A stretch of 52,608 nucleotides of DNA from Wenzhouxiangella sp. (GCA_007118895.1 SKQS01000048.1:1-52608), one strand, 5' to 3'. Positions 9,285 through 17,357 are shown, counted from the stretch's first letter. Notes: a model not told the origin generated them from the sequence alone. Program-made: numbers and translations.

Positions 9285-9735
9285 ATCCCGGCCCGGGCCA
9301 CATGAGCCGCGTCGGCGCGCCCGTCGGCGCGCGCTGCAGGCGCTGTACCAGTGGCAGCTCAACGATGACTCGGCCGCGGCCATCATCAACCAGTTTCGTG
9401 AAGAGCAGAACTTCAACGGGGTTGATGAGGATTACTTCGAGCGGCTGGTGCGCGAGGTCGTCGACCGCCGTGATGAGCTGGACCAGGCCATCGCCCCGCA
9501 CCTGAAGCGCCAGTCAATCAGTCTCGACCAGATGGAGCGCGTCATCCTGCGCCTGGGTGCGCTGGAGCTGCTGCATCATCCCGAAATCCCCTATCGCGTC
9601 GTGCTCGACGAGGCAGTGGAGCTGGCCCATCGCTTCGGTGCCGAGCAGGGCCATACCTTCGTCAATGGCGTGCTCGACCGGCTGGCCCATGAATGTCGCC
9701 GCCTGGAGATAGCTATCAAGCCCAATGACGACTGA
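9274..9735 (+). CDS. nusB: Transcription antitermination factor NusB
   Basis: NusB binds boxA RNA with S10 (NusE) and supports antitermination of rRNA operons. The 153-residue protein begins with a basic stretch followed by RRRARRRALQALYQWQ, and contains DYFERLVREVVDRRDELD, VILRLGALELLHHPEIPYRVVLDEAVELAHRFG and the C-terminal FVNGVLDRLA, all typical of NusB. It overlaps ribH at its start and thiL at its end, each by 11 bases. The rib-nusB-thiL order is common in proteobacteria. Confidence 0.96.
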   Translation: MRNKSRPGPHEPRRRARRRALQALYQWQLNDDSAAAIINQFREEQNFNGVDEDYFERLVREVVDRRDELDQAIAPHLKRQSISLDQMERVILRLGALELLHHPEIPYRVVLDEAVELAHRFGAEQGHTFVNGVLDRLAHECRRLEIAIKPNDD

Positions 9736-10687
9736 GCAGGACCTGATCGCGCGTATCGCCGAGCGTGCCGGTTCGGGTGATGCGCTGATCGGCATCGGTG
9801 ATGATGCGGCCGTGATTGATCCTGATCCTGGCCGCCGTCCTGTGCTGACGACCGATACCCTGGTCGACGGCGTGCACTTCGACCATCGCTGGTCGCCATC
9901 CGATCTCGGTCACCTGGCGCTGGCGGTCAATCTCAGTGATCTTGCCGCGATGGGCGCGGCCAGTCGCTGGGCGCTGCTTTCCCTGACCCTGCCCGAGGGC
10001 GACGCGGACTGGCTGGACGCCTTTCTCGACGGTTTTCTGCCGCTGGCTCGGTCTACCGATACCAGCCTGATCGGCGGCAATATCGCCCGCGGCCCCTTGA
10101 GCATCACGGTGCAACTGATTGGTGAAGTCGATCCGCGGCAGGTGGCCCGAAGGCTGCCCGGGGCCGAAGGCGACCTGGTGGTGGTCAGCGGAACGGTCGG
10201 CGATGCCGCAGCGGCGCTGGCGCTGGGCGAGTCGGCTGGACCTGAGCTCAAGGCCCGCTTGCTTCGACCGACACCCCGGCTGGGCCTTGGCCAGGCGCTG
10301 GCGAAACCGGCACGATCCATGCTCGACCTGTCCGATGGCCTGGCTGGTGATCTTTCGCGCCTGCTTCGGTCCGATGGCCCGGGCGTAGAGATCGAGCTGA
10401 CCAGCCTGCCGGCCTCCGGCGCGCTGTGCGCCGCAGTCACCGACGCCGAGCGACGCTGGCAGTACCAGCTCGGCGGCGGCAGCGACTACGAACTTTGCGC
10501 GCTGGTGGCGGCCGAGCGGGCAGGGGAGCTCAATGGCCTGATTGAATCGGAGTCTTGCAGGCTGACCGTGATCGGCCGGATAACCGGCGCACCCGGTATC
10601 CGCTGGCGCCGTCCCGATGGCTCGCTGCTCGGATGTGAGCAGGCTCGCGGCTGGCAACACTTTTCGCAGGGAGACCAACATGGCTGA
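9725..10687 (+). CDS. thiL: Thiamine-monophosphate kinase
   Basis: ThiL phosphorylates thiamine monophosphate to the active cofactor thiamine diphosphate. The 320-residue protein shows the PurM-like motifs GIGDDAAVI (about residues 20-28), TTDTLVDGVHFD, AVNLSDLAAMGA, LIGGNIARGP and MLDLSDGLAGDL. Its length is normal. It overlaps nusB by 11 bases and pgpA by eight, continuing the tightly packed transcription unit. Confidence 0.95.
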   Translation: MTTEQDLIARIAERAGSGDALIGIGDDAAVIDPDPGRRPVLTTDTLVDGVHFDHRWSPSDLGHLALAVNLSDLAAMGAASRWALLSLTLPEGDADWLDAFLDGFLPLARSTDTSLIGGNIARGPLSITVQLIGEVDPRQVARRLPGAEGDLVVVSGTVGDAAAALALGESAGPELKARLLRPTPRLGLGQALAKPARSMLDLSDGLAGDLSRLLRSDGPGVEIELTSLPASGALCAAVTDAERRWQYQLGGGSDYELCALVAAERAGELNGLIESESCRLTVIGRITGAPGIRWRRPDGSLLGCEQARGWQHFSQGDQHG

Positions 10688-11186
10688 GCGTGCGCTGGTC
10701 ATTCGCACTGCCCTGGCCACGCCTACCGGCTTCCTGGCGTTCGGCTTCGGCAGCGGTCTGAGCCCGGTGGCGCCGGGCACTGCCGGCACCATTGCTGCCC
10801 TGCCGTTTGCCGCGGTGCTGGCGGTGCTGCCGCTGCCGGTCTCGCTGGTCATCGTGACTATTGCTTTCCTGCTCGGCATCTACCTGTGTGGTGAGATCTC
10901 GCGTCAGCTTGGAGTCCATGATCACTCCGGCATCGTCTGGGACGAATTCGTCGGCATCTGGCTGGTATTGGTCCTGATCCCGTTCAACTGGGCCTGGTGG
11001 CTGGCCGGTTTCGTGCTGTTCCGGCTGTTTGATGCTGTCAAGCCGTGGCCGATAGACTGGATCGATCGGCGCCTTGGCGGCGGTCTTGGCGTGATGGTCG
11101 ATGACCTGGTCGCCGCCCTGATGACCCTGGCCATTCTCGGCGCCTGGTGGCAATGGGGGCAAAACCTGTTGCCCGGGCTTGCTTGA
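10680..11186 (+). CDS. pgpA: Phosphatidylglycerophosphatase A
   Basis: PgpA removes the phosphate from phosphatidylglycerophosphate in the inner membrane to make phosphatidylglycerol. The 168-residue protein carries the family motifs GFGSGLSPVAPGTAGT near the N-terminus, then DHSGIVWDEFVGIW and RLFDAVKPWPIDWIDR, between hydrophobic segments. The ATG at 10680 overlaps the thiL stop; the 21 extra residues of the longer frame are thiL DNA. It is the last gene of the run before tRNA-Val. Confidence 0.95.
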   Translation: MAERALVIRTALATPTGFLAFGFGSGLSPVAPGTAGTIAALPFAAVLAVLPLPVSLVIVTIAFLLGIYLCGEISRQLGVHDHSGIVWDEFVGIWLVLVLIPFNWAWWLAGFVLFRLFDAVKPWPIDWIDRRLGGGLGVMVDDLVAALMTLAILGAWWQWGQNLLPGLA

Positions 11187-11214
11187 TCCGGTATCCTATC
11201 GCGCTCGGTTGAAA

Positions 11215-11291
11215 GGGCGATTAGCTCAGTTGGTTAGAGCGCTGTCTTGACATGGCAGAGGTCGCTGGTTCAAATCCAGCATCGCCCACCA
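11215..11291 (+). tRNA. tRNA-Val (anticodon GAC)
   Basis: The 77-base sequence folds as a complete cloverleaf. The acceptor stem is GGGCGAT/ATCGCCC, the D arm GCTC/GAGC, and the anticodon stem CTGTC/GGCAG with loop TTGACAT, so the anticodon is GAC at 11249-11251. The T arm is GCTGG/CCAGC with TTCAAAT, and CCA is encoded at 11289-11291. It lies 28 bases after pgpA. Confidence 0.97.
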
Positions 11292-11598
11292 CCTGAATAT
11301 ATCCCAGTGCTGCTGAGACACATTCAGGCGTGCTACTTGAGCTGTGGCGGAACGAATCAATTGGCCTCGGCAGCTCTGAAAAAGGTGTAAACCTTTAGCG
11401 AAAGGAGGTCGCCGCCAAGGCATCGAGCCATTGGCGAATCTGGCCTCGGGACAGGTCCGGTCGATTGACGAGTCAGCCTATGTCTCTCGCGTTTCCCGCT
11501 CGTTACCTTTTCCGTCTGCCGTTTTTCGTTTTGCGTTTCAGCCCTTGACCCCATATTTAACTCACTCTGATCACCAACAGAAGTTAAAATCCCGGGTT
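11292..11598. other. Intergenic region between tRNA-Val and thrS
   Basis: These 307 bases contain no gene I can support. A small perfect hairpin, AAAGGT-GTAA-ACCTTT, lies at 11381-11396, and TGGCCTCGG occurs twice (near 11362 and 11441). The 3' part is pyrimidine-rich. A TTGACC at 11545-11550 resembles a -35 box but no fitting -10 box follows. E. coli thrS is controlled through a structured leader that imitates tRNA-Thr; nothing here lets me claim the same. Confidence 0.4.
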
Positions 11599-13542
11599 AT
11601 GGTTCAGATTACCCTTCCAGACGGTAGCAGCAAGCAGTTCGATCAGTCGGTAACGGTTCACCAGGTGGCCGAGTCCATCGGCCCCGGGCTGGCCAAGGCA
11701 ACACTGGCCGGTGAGGTGGACGGCAAGCTGGTCGATGCCTCCTATCGGCTTGATCGGGATGCCAGGCTGCGCATCATCACCGGTCGCGACGAGGAGGGCC
11801 TGGAGCTGATTCGGCATTCCACGGCCCACCTGATGGCCCAGGCGGTCAAGCGACTGTTTCCGGATACCCAGGTCACCATCGGTCCGGTCATCGAGAACGG
11901 GTTCTACTACGATTTTGCCCGCGACGAGCCGTTCCACCCCGAGGACATCGAGCGCATCGAGAAGGAAATGGAGCGCATCGTGGCCGAAGATATCCCGGTT
12001 TCCAGGGAGGTGATGGAACGTGACGAGGCGATCCGATTCTTTCGCGACCAGGGCGAGGAGTACAAGGCCCGGATCATTGCCGATATTCCGGCCGACGAGC
12101 AGCTTTCGCTGTATCGACAGGGCGATTTCATCGACCTGTGCCGCGGCCCGCACATTCCCTCGACCGGCAAGCTGGGTGCCTTCAAGCTGACCAAGCTGGC
12201 CGGCGCCTACTGGCGCGGCGATTCGCGTAACGAGATGCTGCAGCGAATTTATGGCACCGCGTGGCCAGACAAGAAGCAGCTCAAGGGCTATTTGAAGCGC
12301 CTGGAAGAAGCAGAGAAGCGCGATCATCGTCGCCTGGGCAGGCAGCTGGAGCTGTTCCAGTTCCAGGAAGAGGCGCCCGGGGCGGTTTTCTGGCACCCGC
12401 GGGGCTGGACACTGTTTCTGACCCTGATCGATTATGTGCGCAAGCGTCAGCGCCAGGCCGGCTACGTCGAGGTCAATACACCCGACGTGATGGATCGCGG
12501 CCTGTGGGAGATTTCCGGGCACTGGCAGAACTACCGCGAGAACATGTTCACCACCCAGACCGAGGACGAGCGCGTGTTCGCGCTCAAGCCGATGAACTGT
12601 CCGGGTTCGGTGGCGATGTACAAGCAGGGGCTCAAGAGCTATCGCGACCTGCCGATTCGCATGGCCGAGTTCGGCAAGGTGCACCGCTACGAGCCTTCCG
12701 GCGCGCTCCATGGGCTGATGCGTGTACGACATTTCACCCAGGACGATGCCCACATCTACTGCACCGAAGAGCAGATGGAGGCCGAGTGTCGCAAGGTCAT
12801 CGAGCTCAATCTGTCCGTCTACCGAGATTTTGGTTTCGACGACGTCAAGCTAAAGTTCGCCGACCGACCGGAAAGCCGGATCGGCGACGACGCCACCTGG
12901 GACAAGCTGGAATCTGCGCTCAAGGGGGCGATCGACGGCATGGGTTTGAGTTATGACTACAATCCCGGCGAGGGCGCTTTCTACGGACCGAAGATCGAGT
13001 TCGTGCTGCGCGATGCGATCGGCCGCGACTGGCAGTGCGGCACGCTACAGGTTGATCTCAACCTGCCCGAGCGGTTCGACGCCACCTACCGCACCGCCGA
13101 AGGCGGCGAGAAGCGGCCGGTCATGCTGCACCGGGCCCTTCTTGGCTCACTGGAACGCTTTACCGGCATACTGTTGGAGCATCACTCCGGAAACCTGCCC
13201 CTGTGGCTGGCCCCCGTGCAGGCCGTGGTGATGAACATCACCGACGCCCAGGCCGATTATGTCGCCCGTGTTGCATCCGAACTGGAGCAGGCAGGGCTCA
13301 GGGTCGAGACCGACCTGCGCAACGAGAAGATCGGCTACAAGATCCGCGGTCGCACGCTGGAGAAGATTCCCTACCTGCTGATTGCCGGTGACCGCGAGGT
13401 CGAGGCCGGGCAGATCGCCGTGCGTCGGCGTGACGGCACCGACCTGGGCGCCATGGCGGTCGATGACCTGATCGAACGACTGCGCGCTGAAGTGGCCAAT
13501 CGTGGCACAATTGACGATAATGAACGTCAAGGTAATGAATGA
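11599..13542 (+). CDS. thrS: Threonyl-tRNA synthetase
   Basis: ThrRS charges tRNA-Thr and edits mischarged serine. The 647-residue protein has, in order, a TGS domain (residues 1-62), the editing domain with [16 protein letters not shown], the class II catalytic core with the zinc region [11 protein letters not shown], motif 2 ([22 protein letters not shown]), and motif 3 near [12 protein letters not shown], then an anticodon-binding domain. The ATG at 11599 matches the usual [10 protein letters not shown] start; the 56 residues upstream are intergenic. It is followed 55 bases later by infC, as in most gammaproteobacteria. Confidence 0.97.
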   Translation: MVQITLPDGSSKQFDQSVTVHQVAESIGPGLAKATLAGEVDGKLVDASYRLDRDARLRIITGRDEEGLELIRHSTAHLMAQAVKRLFPDTQVTIGPVIENGFYYDFARDEPFHPEDIERIEKEMERIVAEDIPVSREVMERDEAIRFFRDQGEEYKARIIADIPADEQLSLYRQGDFIDLCRGPHIPSTGKLGAFKLTKLAGAYWRGDSRNEMLQRIYGTAWPDKKQLKGYLKRLEEAEKRDHRRLGRQLELFQFQEEAPGAVFWHPRGWTLFLTLIDYVRKRQRQAGYVEVNTPDVMDRGLWEISGHWQNYRENMFTTQTEDERVFALKPMNCPGSVAMYKQGLKSYRDLPIRMAEFGKVHRYEPSGALHGLMRVRHFTQDDAHIYCTEEQMEAECRKVIELNLSVYRDFGFDDVKLKFADRPESRIGDDATWDKLESALKGAIDGMGLSYDYNPGEGAFYGPKIEFVLRDAIGRDWQCGTLQVDLNLPERFDATYRTAEGGEKRPVMLHRALLGSLERFTGILLEHHSGNLPLWLAPVQAVVMNITDAQADYVARVASELEQAGLRVETDLRNEKIGYKIRGRTLEKIPYLLIAGDREVEAGQIAVRRRDGTDLGAMAVDDLIERLRAEVANRGTIDDNERQGNE

Positions 13543-13585
13543 ATTGAGAGGCCCGTGAAGAGGCTGCTCGAATTTCACCACAACT

Positions 13586-13600
13586 GGAGAGGCACCAATC
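13586..13600 (+). promoter_or_regulatory. infC ribosome-binding site and rare ATC start codon
   Basis: A GGAG sequence (13586-13589) stands eight bases before ATC at 13598-13600. In the infC frame no ATG, GTG or TTG occurs between the TGA at 13556-13558 and an internal ATG at 13688. IF3 is known to repress its own synthesis by rejecting non-canonical starts such as AUU in E. coli. The ATC here is the expected device for that autoregulation. Confidence 0.85.
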
Positions 13601-14116
13601 GCAACCGATAAGCAGACGCGCCGGAACGAAGACATAACCGCGCGCAAGGTCCGGGTCGTCGGATCAGAGGGAGACCAGATCGGCGTCATGGACATTCGCG
13701 CCGCCCTGGAACGAGCAGAACAGGAAGGGATGGACCTGGTGGAAATCGCACCCCAGGCCGATCCGCCGGTATGCCGGATCATGGACTGGGGCAAGTACCG
13801 TTTCGAGCAGTCGAAGAAAGCCCAGGTCGCCCGCAAGAAGCAGAAGCAGATCCAGGTCAAGGAAGTCAAGTTTCGCCCCGGCACCGACGATCACGACTAC
13901 CAGGTCAAGTTGCGCAATCTCCGCCGCTTCATCGAAGAGGGCAACAAGGTCAAGGTCACCCTGCGTTTCCGCGGGCGCGAAATGGCTCACCAGGAACTGG
14001 GCCTGGACCTGCTCAACCGGGTCGAGGCCGATACCGCGGAAGACACCACCGTAGAGCAGCGCCCGCGCATGGAAGGTCGCCAGATGGTGATGATGCTGTC
14101 GCCGAAAAAGACCTGA
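13598..14116 (+). CDS. infC: Translation initiation factor IF-3
   Basis: IF3 keeps 30S subunits free and checks the start codon-initiator tRNA pairing. Read from ATC at 13598 the protein is 172 residues, close to the 180 of E. coli. The N-terminal domain includes the conserved [20 protein letters not shown] and [24 protein letters not shown], followed by a lysine-rich linker (RKKQKQ) and a C-terminal domain with [28 protein letters not shown] and [13 protein letters not shown]. Starting at the ATG at 13688 would lose 30 conserved residues. The last 285 bp are repeated at 17397-17681. The usual neighbour rpmI is displaced by about 3.7 kb. Confidence 0.95.
   Translation: MATDKQTRRNEDITARKVRVVGSEGDQIGVMDIRAALERAEQEGMDLVEIAPQADPPVCRIMDWGKYRFEQSKKAQVARKKQKQIQVKEVKFRPGTDDHDYQVKLRNLRRFIEEGNKVKVTLRFRGREMAHQELGLDLLNRVEADTAEDTTVEQRPRMEGRQMVMMLSPKKT
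13832..14116 (+). repeat. Left copy of the infC 3'-end direct repeat
   Basis: These 285 bases, from the linker codons to the infC stop, match 17397-17681 at 279 positions. The repeat ends exactly at the stop codon: sequence after 14116 and after 17681 is unrelated. This copy is in frame with the infC 5' part and is the functional one. At two of the three changed residues it keeps the Met found in E. coli IF3 (GREMAH, GRQM); at the third it has Asn where E. coli has Ser. Confidence 0.95.
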
Positions 14117-14370
14117 TTGGCCCTCAGGGCCGCGGCATCCGATTCACCAACGTTTTGATTTTCTGCGCCCCTGGCGCCTGCCGACCGGGCATGCAGGTCG
14201 CCGTCCCGGACGATCCGGAAGCTGAGATTCGGGTCAGATCGCACGCCCGCCAATGGCGCATTCGATGCTTGAATTGTCGCCTGAGTGCAAGCCTCCCCGG
14301 GCAGAGCTTGTTGAGATGAGCCGGAAGCGCTTCGATTGGAACCAAGCGATTTCCAGACAAGGGCGGAATC

Positions 14371-16455
14371 ATGTCTCGCATCATCGAATTCAATGCACGC
14401 ATTCGCTGTGCTCGCTGTCTGCTCAATCGGCTGCTGCTGCTTGTGTTGCTCGGCATGCCGGGCCTCAGCCTGGCCGGTCTGTGCCATGTCAATCACGCCG
14501 CCAGTGGCGCCAATGACGGCAGCAGCTGGGCAGATGCCTACGTCGACTTGCAGGATGCCCTGGGCAATCTCGACTGCGACAAAATCTGGGTCGCCGCAGG
14601 CACCTACCTGCCGACCGACGGCGGAGACACGTCGATTTCCTTCGTGGTCCGCGACAGTCTGGCCCTCTACGGCGGTTTCAATGGCTCGGAATCCGAACGC
14701 GATGACAGGGACTGGATCAACAATGAGACGATTCTCAGTGGCGATATTGACAATCAAAGGGGGGAGCGCACTAATTGTGTAGTTGAAGCCAGCGACACCG
14801 GTGACGGAACCGTAATTGACGGCTTGATTGTCGAACGTGGCGGGGAGGGCTGTTCCGGCCAGCGCGGTGCCGGCATCCATGCAGCCAATTCCAGTCTTGT
14901 GCTCAGAAATTCGATTGTGCGGAATAGCGGCCGCGTTCAGCTCGGACCCAACTCTGTCGCAATGGTCGAAACTGGTGGCGGGATATATGTGTCCAATGGA
15001 TCCCCCATGATTGACTCGGTGCTGTTCAAGAATAATGAAGCCCTTGTGTTAGGCGGTGGCATGCATTTATCGGATGCATCAGCAACTATTTCTGACAGTG
15101 CTTTTGTCGCCAATGGCGCTGGTGAGTTTGGGGGAGGTGGTCTGTCACTTGACGGTTCGGCAATCGTAGTTCTGATTAACGTCACATTGAGTAGTAACTC
15201 GGCAGGACCTAATGAAGGCGGAGGTGGAATTCTCCATTGGGGTGACGGGTTGCTTGAGCTGACCAATGTTACGTTCAGTGGAAACTGGGCTGGAAGCATT
15301 GGGGACTCTATTTCAGTCTACGGCTCAGGCTCCATCCAGCTCAACAACGTGTTGATGGACGATGGGGAGAGTTCGGCGTGTTTTCTCGGGGCTGGGGCAA
15401 GCCTGCATGCCGACTCTACACACAACCTGATCGAAGACCCCGATCATACCTGCGGCCTGGTCGATGGCCAGGACGGTAACCTGATTGGCGTCGATCCCAT
15501 GCTCGGTCCCCTGGCCGACAATGGTGGCTTTACCCCTACCCATGCACTGTTGCCGGACTCCCCGGCCATCGGCGCCGGCAGCAACGCGCATTGTCCGGAA
15601 ACCGATCAGCGCGGTATTCCGCGCCCGCAAGGTGTCAACTGCGATATCGGAGCGTACGAGAGCGTGCTGATATTCGAGGACGGTTTCGAAGTTATCTTGC
15701 AACCGGGCGACACCTTCACCGATTGCGATGAGTGCCCCACTATGGTTTTGATTCCCGCCGGCACCTTCACCCAGGGCAGCCCGGCCAGCGAGCCGCAGAG
15801 TTACGGTAACGAGCGCCCACAGCGCTCTGTCAACGTTCCCGCCTTTGCCATGGGCCAGACGGCGGTGACGTTTGCCGAGTGGGACGCCTGCGTGGCCGAC
15901 GGCGGCTGCACGCACAATCCCGGCGATCAAGGCTGGGGTCGCGGCAACCGCCCGGTGATCAACGTGAGTTGGAACGACGCCCAGCAATACGTCACCTGGC
16001 TGAGCAACAAGACCGGCCACACCTACCGCCTGCCCTCGGAGTCCGAATGGGAATACGCCACCCGCGCCGGCACCACGGGCCGTTTCAACACTGGCGATTG
16101 CATCACCACCGATCAGGCGAATTTCTGGGGCACAAGTCCTGCCACAGGCTGCCCAACGGGCATTGTTCGTAATCAGACTCTGCCGGTAGCCAGCTTCGCA
16201 CCCAACGCCTTTGGCTTGTACGACACCCATGGCAACACTTGGGAATGGGTGCAGGACTGCTGGAACGAGAACTATGTGGGTGCCCCCACTGATGGCAGCG
16301 CCTGGATGTCGGGTGACTGCAGCCGTGCCGTGCTTCGCGGCGGCTCCTGGTACTTCGTCGGCTCTAGGCTGCGCTCTGCCCTCCGCGTCAGGACCACCCG
16401 CGGCTATCGCTACAGCGGCCTCGGCTTCCGTGTCGCCAGGTCCGTAAATCTTTGA
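14371..16455 (+). CDS. Secreted beta-helix protein with C-terminal FGE/C-type-lectin-fold domain and DGR-like variable end
   Basis: The 694-residue product starts with a signal peptide (cleavage near SLAG-L, residue 36). Residues 40-430 form a right-handed parallel beta-helix of the polymorphic-outer-membrane type, with repeated short strands (GGGIYVSNGSPMI, GGGMHLSDASATI, GGGGLSLDGSAI) and a closing AIGAGSN...DQRGIPRP...DIGAYES module. After IFEDGFE a second domain (about 450-690) has the formylglycine-generating-enzyme fold: IPAGTFTQGSP, RLPSESEWEYATRAG, NAFGLYDTHGNTWEWVQD, RGGSW and GFRVAR. The paired cysteines that true FGE enzymes carry after RGGSW are absent, so a binding role is likelier than catalysis. 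The middle of the gene is visibly more AT-rich than its neighbours. It sits between infC and rpmI, a foreign location. Function unknown; surface adhesion or ligand recognition is inference. Confidence 0.8.
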   Translation: MSRIIEFNARIRCARCLLNRLLLLVLLGMPGLSLAGLCHVNHAASGANDGSSWADAYVDLQDALGNLDCDKIWVAAGTYLPTDGGDTSISFVVRDSLALYGGFNGSESERDDRDWINNETILSGDIDNQRGERTNCVVEASDTGDGTVIDGLIVERGGEGCSGQRGAGIHAANSSLVLRNSIVRNSGRVQLGPNSVAMVETGGGIYVSNGSPMIDSVLFKNNEALVLGGGMHLSDASATISDSAFVANGAGEFGGGGLSLDGSAIVVLINVTLSSNSAGPNEGGGGILHWGDGLLELTNVTFSGNWAGSIGDSISVYGSGSIQLNNVLMDDGESSACFLGAGASLHADSTHNLIEDPDHTCGLVDGQDGNLIGVDPMLGPLADNGGFTPTHALLPDSPAIGAGSNAHCPETDQRGIPRPQGVNCDIGAYESVLIFEDGFEVILQPGDTFTDCDECPTMVLIPAGTFTQGSPASEPQSYGNERPQRSVNVPAFAMGQTAVTFAEWDACVADGGCTHNPGDQGWGRGNRPVINVSWNDAQQYVTWLSNKTGHTYRLPSESEWEYATRAGTTGRFNTGDCITTDQANFWGTSPATGCPTGIVRNQTLPVASFAPNAFGLYDTHGNTWEWVQDCWNENYVGAPTDGSAWMSGDCSRAVLRGGSWYFVGSRLRSALRVRTTRGYRYSGLGFRVARSVNL
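16336..16440 (+). other. Putative DGR variable region (VR) in the C-terminal lectin-fold domain
   Basis: Within codons 656-690, invariant family residues (RGGSW, LRSA, single Arg codons, GFRVA) alternate with positions of unusual residues. Almost all of the latter end in C or T and can be derived from AAC, AAT, GAC or ATC by changing only adenines: TAC TTC GTC at 661-663, CTC at 671, GTC at 673, ACC ACC at 675-676, GGC TAT at 678-679, TAC AGC GGC CTC at 681-684. This is the footprint of adenine-directed mutagenic retrohoming at the 3' end of a C-type-lectin-fold gene. No template repeat is seen in the window, so the call rests on pattern only. Confidence 0.55.
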
Positions 16456-16477
16456 CCTCTGTGCTTTTACCCTTTGC

Positions 16478-16532
16478 GTCCGGTGTCAGCCGGACTGGGG
16501 GTATTGGGGCGAAGCCCCCATCGACTTTTTTG
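16478..16532 (+). terminator. Hairpins after the beta-helix gene: terminator and possible DGR cruciform
   Basis: A perfect 6-bp hairpin GTCCGG-TGTCAG-CCGGAC (16478-16495) is followed by GGGGC-GAA-GCCCC (16506-16518), whose arms can also pair with the GGGGG at 16497-16501. A T tract (16526-16531) follows at a distance. Factor-independent termination is likely. Stem-loops just downstream of the variable region are also a known requirement of DGR retrohoming targets. Confidence 0.55.
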
Positions 16533-16543
16533 CCGTGGACGAG

Positions 16544-16568
16544 AAATTCCAGGACAGGCACCATCTGG
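16544..16568 (+). repeat. 25-bp dispersed repeat, left copy
   Basis: The element reads AAATTCCAGGACAGGC, then A, then CCATCTGG, and recurs with one change at 17299-17323. GGCACC here can pair with GGTGCC at 16586-16591. Such elements resemble REP-type palindromes, but no REP-associated transposase is present. The two copies bracket the DUF433/DUF5615 genes. Confidence 0.7.
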
Positions 16569-16635
16569 AGTGCTCCTGGGCTCACGGTGCCAAAGTATGG
16601 GCAAACTGAGCTGCAAGCTGGTAGGCAGTGAAAAG

Positions 16636-17022
16636 CTATTCTTCCCTGGAACGACTGCTACCAACCGGCAGACGGCGTATCCGAACCTGGGTTGCCGTCA
16701 CAGTAATAGCCGCACCACTTTGCAGTGCCGCGGCTATTTTTGGCATTATGGCCTGCAGTAATCTCGCGAAGGCAATTGCATCAAGGCCCTCTTGGCGGAC
16801 ACGAATAACCGAAGGGCTATTGTTTGCTCCCAGAGCCAGTAGTGTGTGGAAATCGGCGTCAAGCGTGACGACAACAAATCCATGGGTTCGGGCGTATTCA
16901 AGAATCTCTGTGTCTGCAGCCCGGCTCATTCCCATTTCCGAGATATGCGTGACTTCGAGACCATGCTTGGTCAGTAAGCTTGCCGCCGTAGCCGGCACAC
17001 CCTGATCAAGTAAAAACCTCAA
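16636..17022 (-). CDS. DUF5615 PIN-like protein, probable toxin
   Basis: The 128-residue protein has the DUF5615 (PIN-like) pattern: the N-terminal acidic motif MRFLLDQGVP, then EMGMSRAADTEILEYARTHGFVVVTLDADFHTLL, with Asp residues expected at a metal site. Members of this family are usually paired with a DUF433 protein and are regarded as VapC-like toxin candidates. The start overlaps the stop of the upstream DUF433 gene by four bases, so the pair is translated together. It lies on the strand opposite to infC and rpmI. Toxicity is inference from the family and arrangement. Confidence 0.8.
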   Translation of the reverse strand: MRFLLDQGVPATAASLLTKHGLEVTHISEMGMSRAADTEILEYARTHGFVVVTLDADFHTLLALGANNSPSVIRVRQEGLDAIAFARLLQAIMPKIAAALQSGAAITVTATQVRIRRLPVGSSRSREE

Positions 17023-17249
17023 GCAACATCCCGCTGTATGACTTCGTCATCAAGGTTGCAGGCTGCCCAGGCTAATGCCTGTCGAATGTCCTCGGGTTCG
17101 AGTTCCGGATAGTTTTTGATCAGTTCGGCCTGGTCCGGATAGACAGACAGTGCCTCCAGCACCCTTCGCACCGTAAGGCGCATGCCACGGATGCAGGGTT
17201 GCCCGTTCATCTTGACGGGGTCGATGGTGATTCGATCAAATTTGTTCAT
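17019..17249 (-). CDS. DUF433 protein, probable antitoxin
   Basis: This 76-residue protein carries the DUF433 pattern: RITIDPVKMNGQPCIRGMRLTVRRVLEAL, then YPELEPEDIRQALAWAA, with a winged-helix-like layout. The ATG at 17249 is chosen because it gives the normal family length; a longer open frame reaching 17555 reads antisense through the infC fragment. It precedes the DUF5615 gene with a four-base overlap, the order expected of an antitoxin followed by its toxin. Confidence 0.8.
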   Translation of the reverse strand: MNKFDRITIDPVKMNGQPCIRGMRLTVRRVLEALSVYPDQAELIKNYPELEPEDIRQALAWAACNLDDEVIQRDVA

Positions 17250-17298
17250 GAAACAGACGATAAGCCAAGTTGACCCGCCCGTCCAGCGGCTGGCGGGA

Positions 17299-17323
17299 AA
17301 ATTCCAGGACAGGCGCCATCTGG
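17299..17323 (+). repeat. 25-bp dispersed repeat, right copy
   Basis: This copy matches 16544-16568 at 24 of 25 positions (G for A after AGGC). It lies 50 bases upstream of the DUF433 start and runs straight into a 12-bp tandem array. Confidence 0.7.
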
Positions 17324-17357
17324 CGGGAATCGCGGTGGGAATCGCGGTGGGAATCGC
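17322..17357 (+). repeat. Three tandem copies of a 12-bp unit
   Basis: GGCGGGAATCGC is followed by two exact copies of GGTGGGAATCGC and a decayed remnant up to about 17379. The array sits between the 25-bp repeat and the start of the infC fragment, that is at the right junction of the inserted DNA. Confidence 0.8.

Noticed and set aside
11226-11423. Minus-strand frame ending MLDLNQRPLPCQDSALTN
   Set aside because: This is the well-known false protein made by reading a tRNA gene (here tRNA-Val) on the wrong strand.
11545-11573. thrS promoter at TTGACC
   Set aside because: At 16-18 bases downstream there is no hexamer resembling TATAAT.
13555-13611. 18-codon frame starting GTG between thrS and infC
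   Set aside because: It overlaps the infC start and could in theory couple translation, but its length and weak start site do not support a gene.
14119-14131. Palindrome GGCCCTCAGGGCC after infC as terminator
   Set aside because: The stem is short with almost no loop and no T run follows; termination here cannot be claimed.
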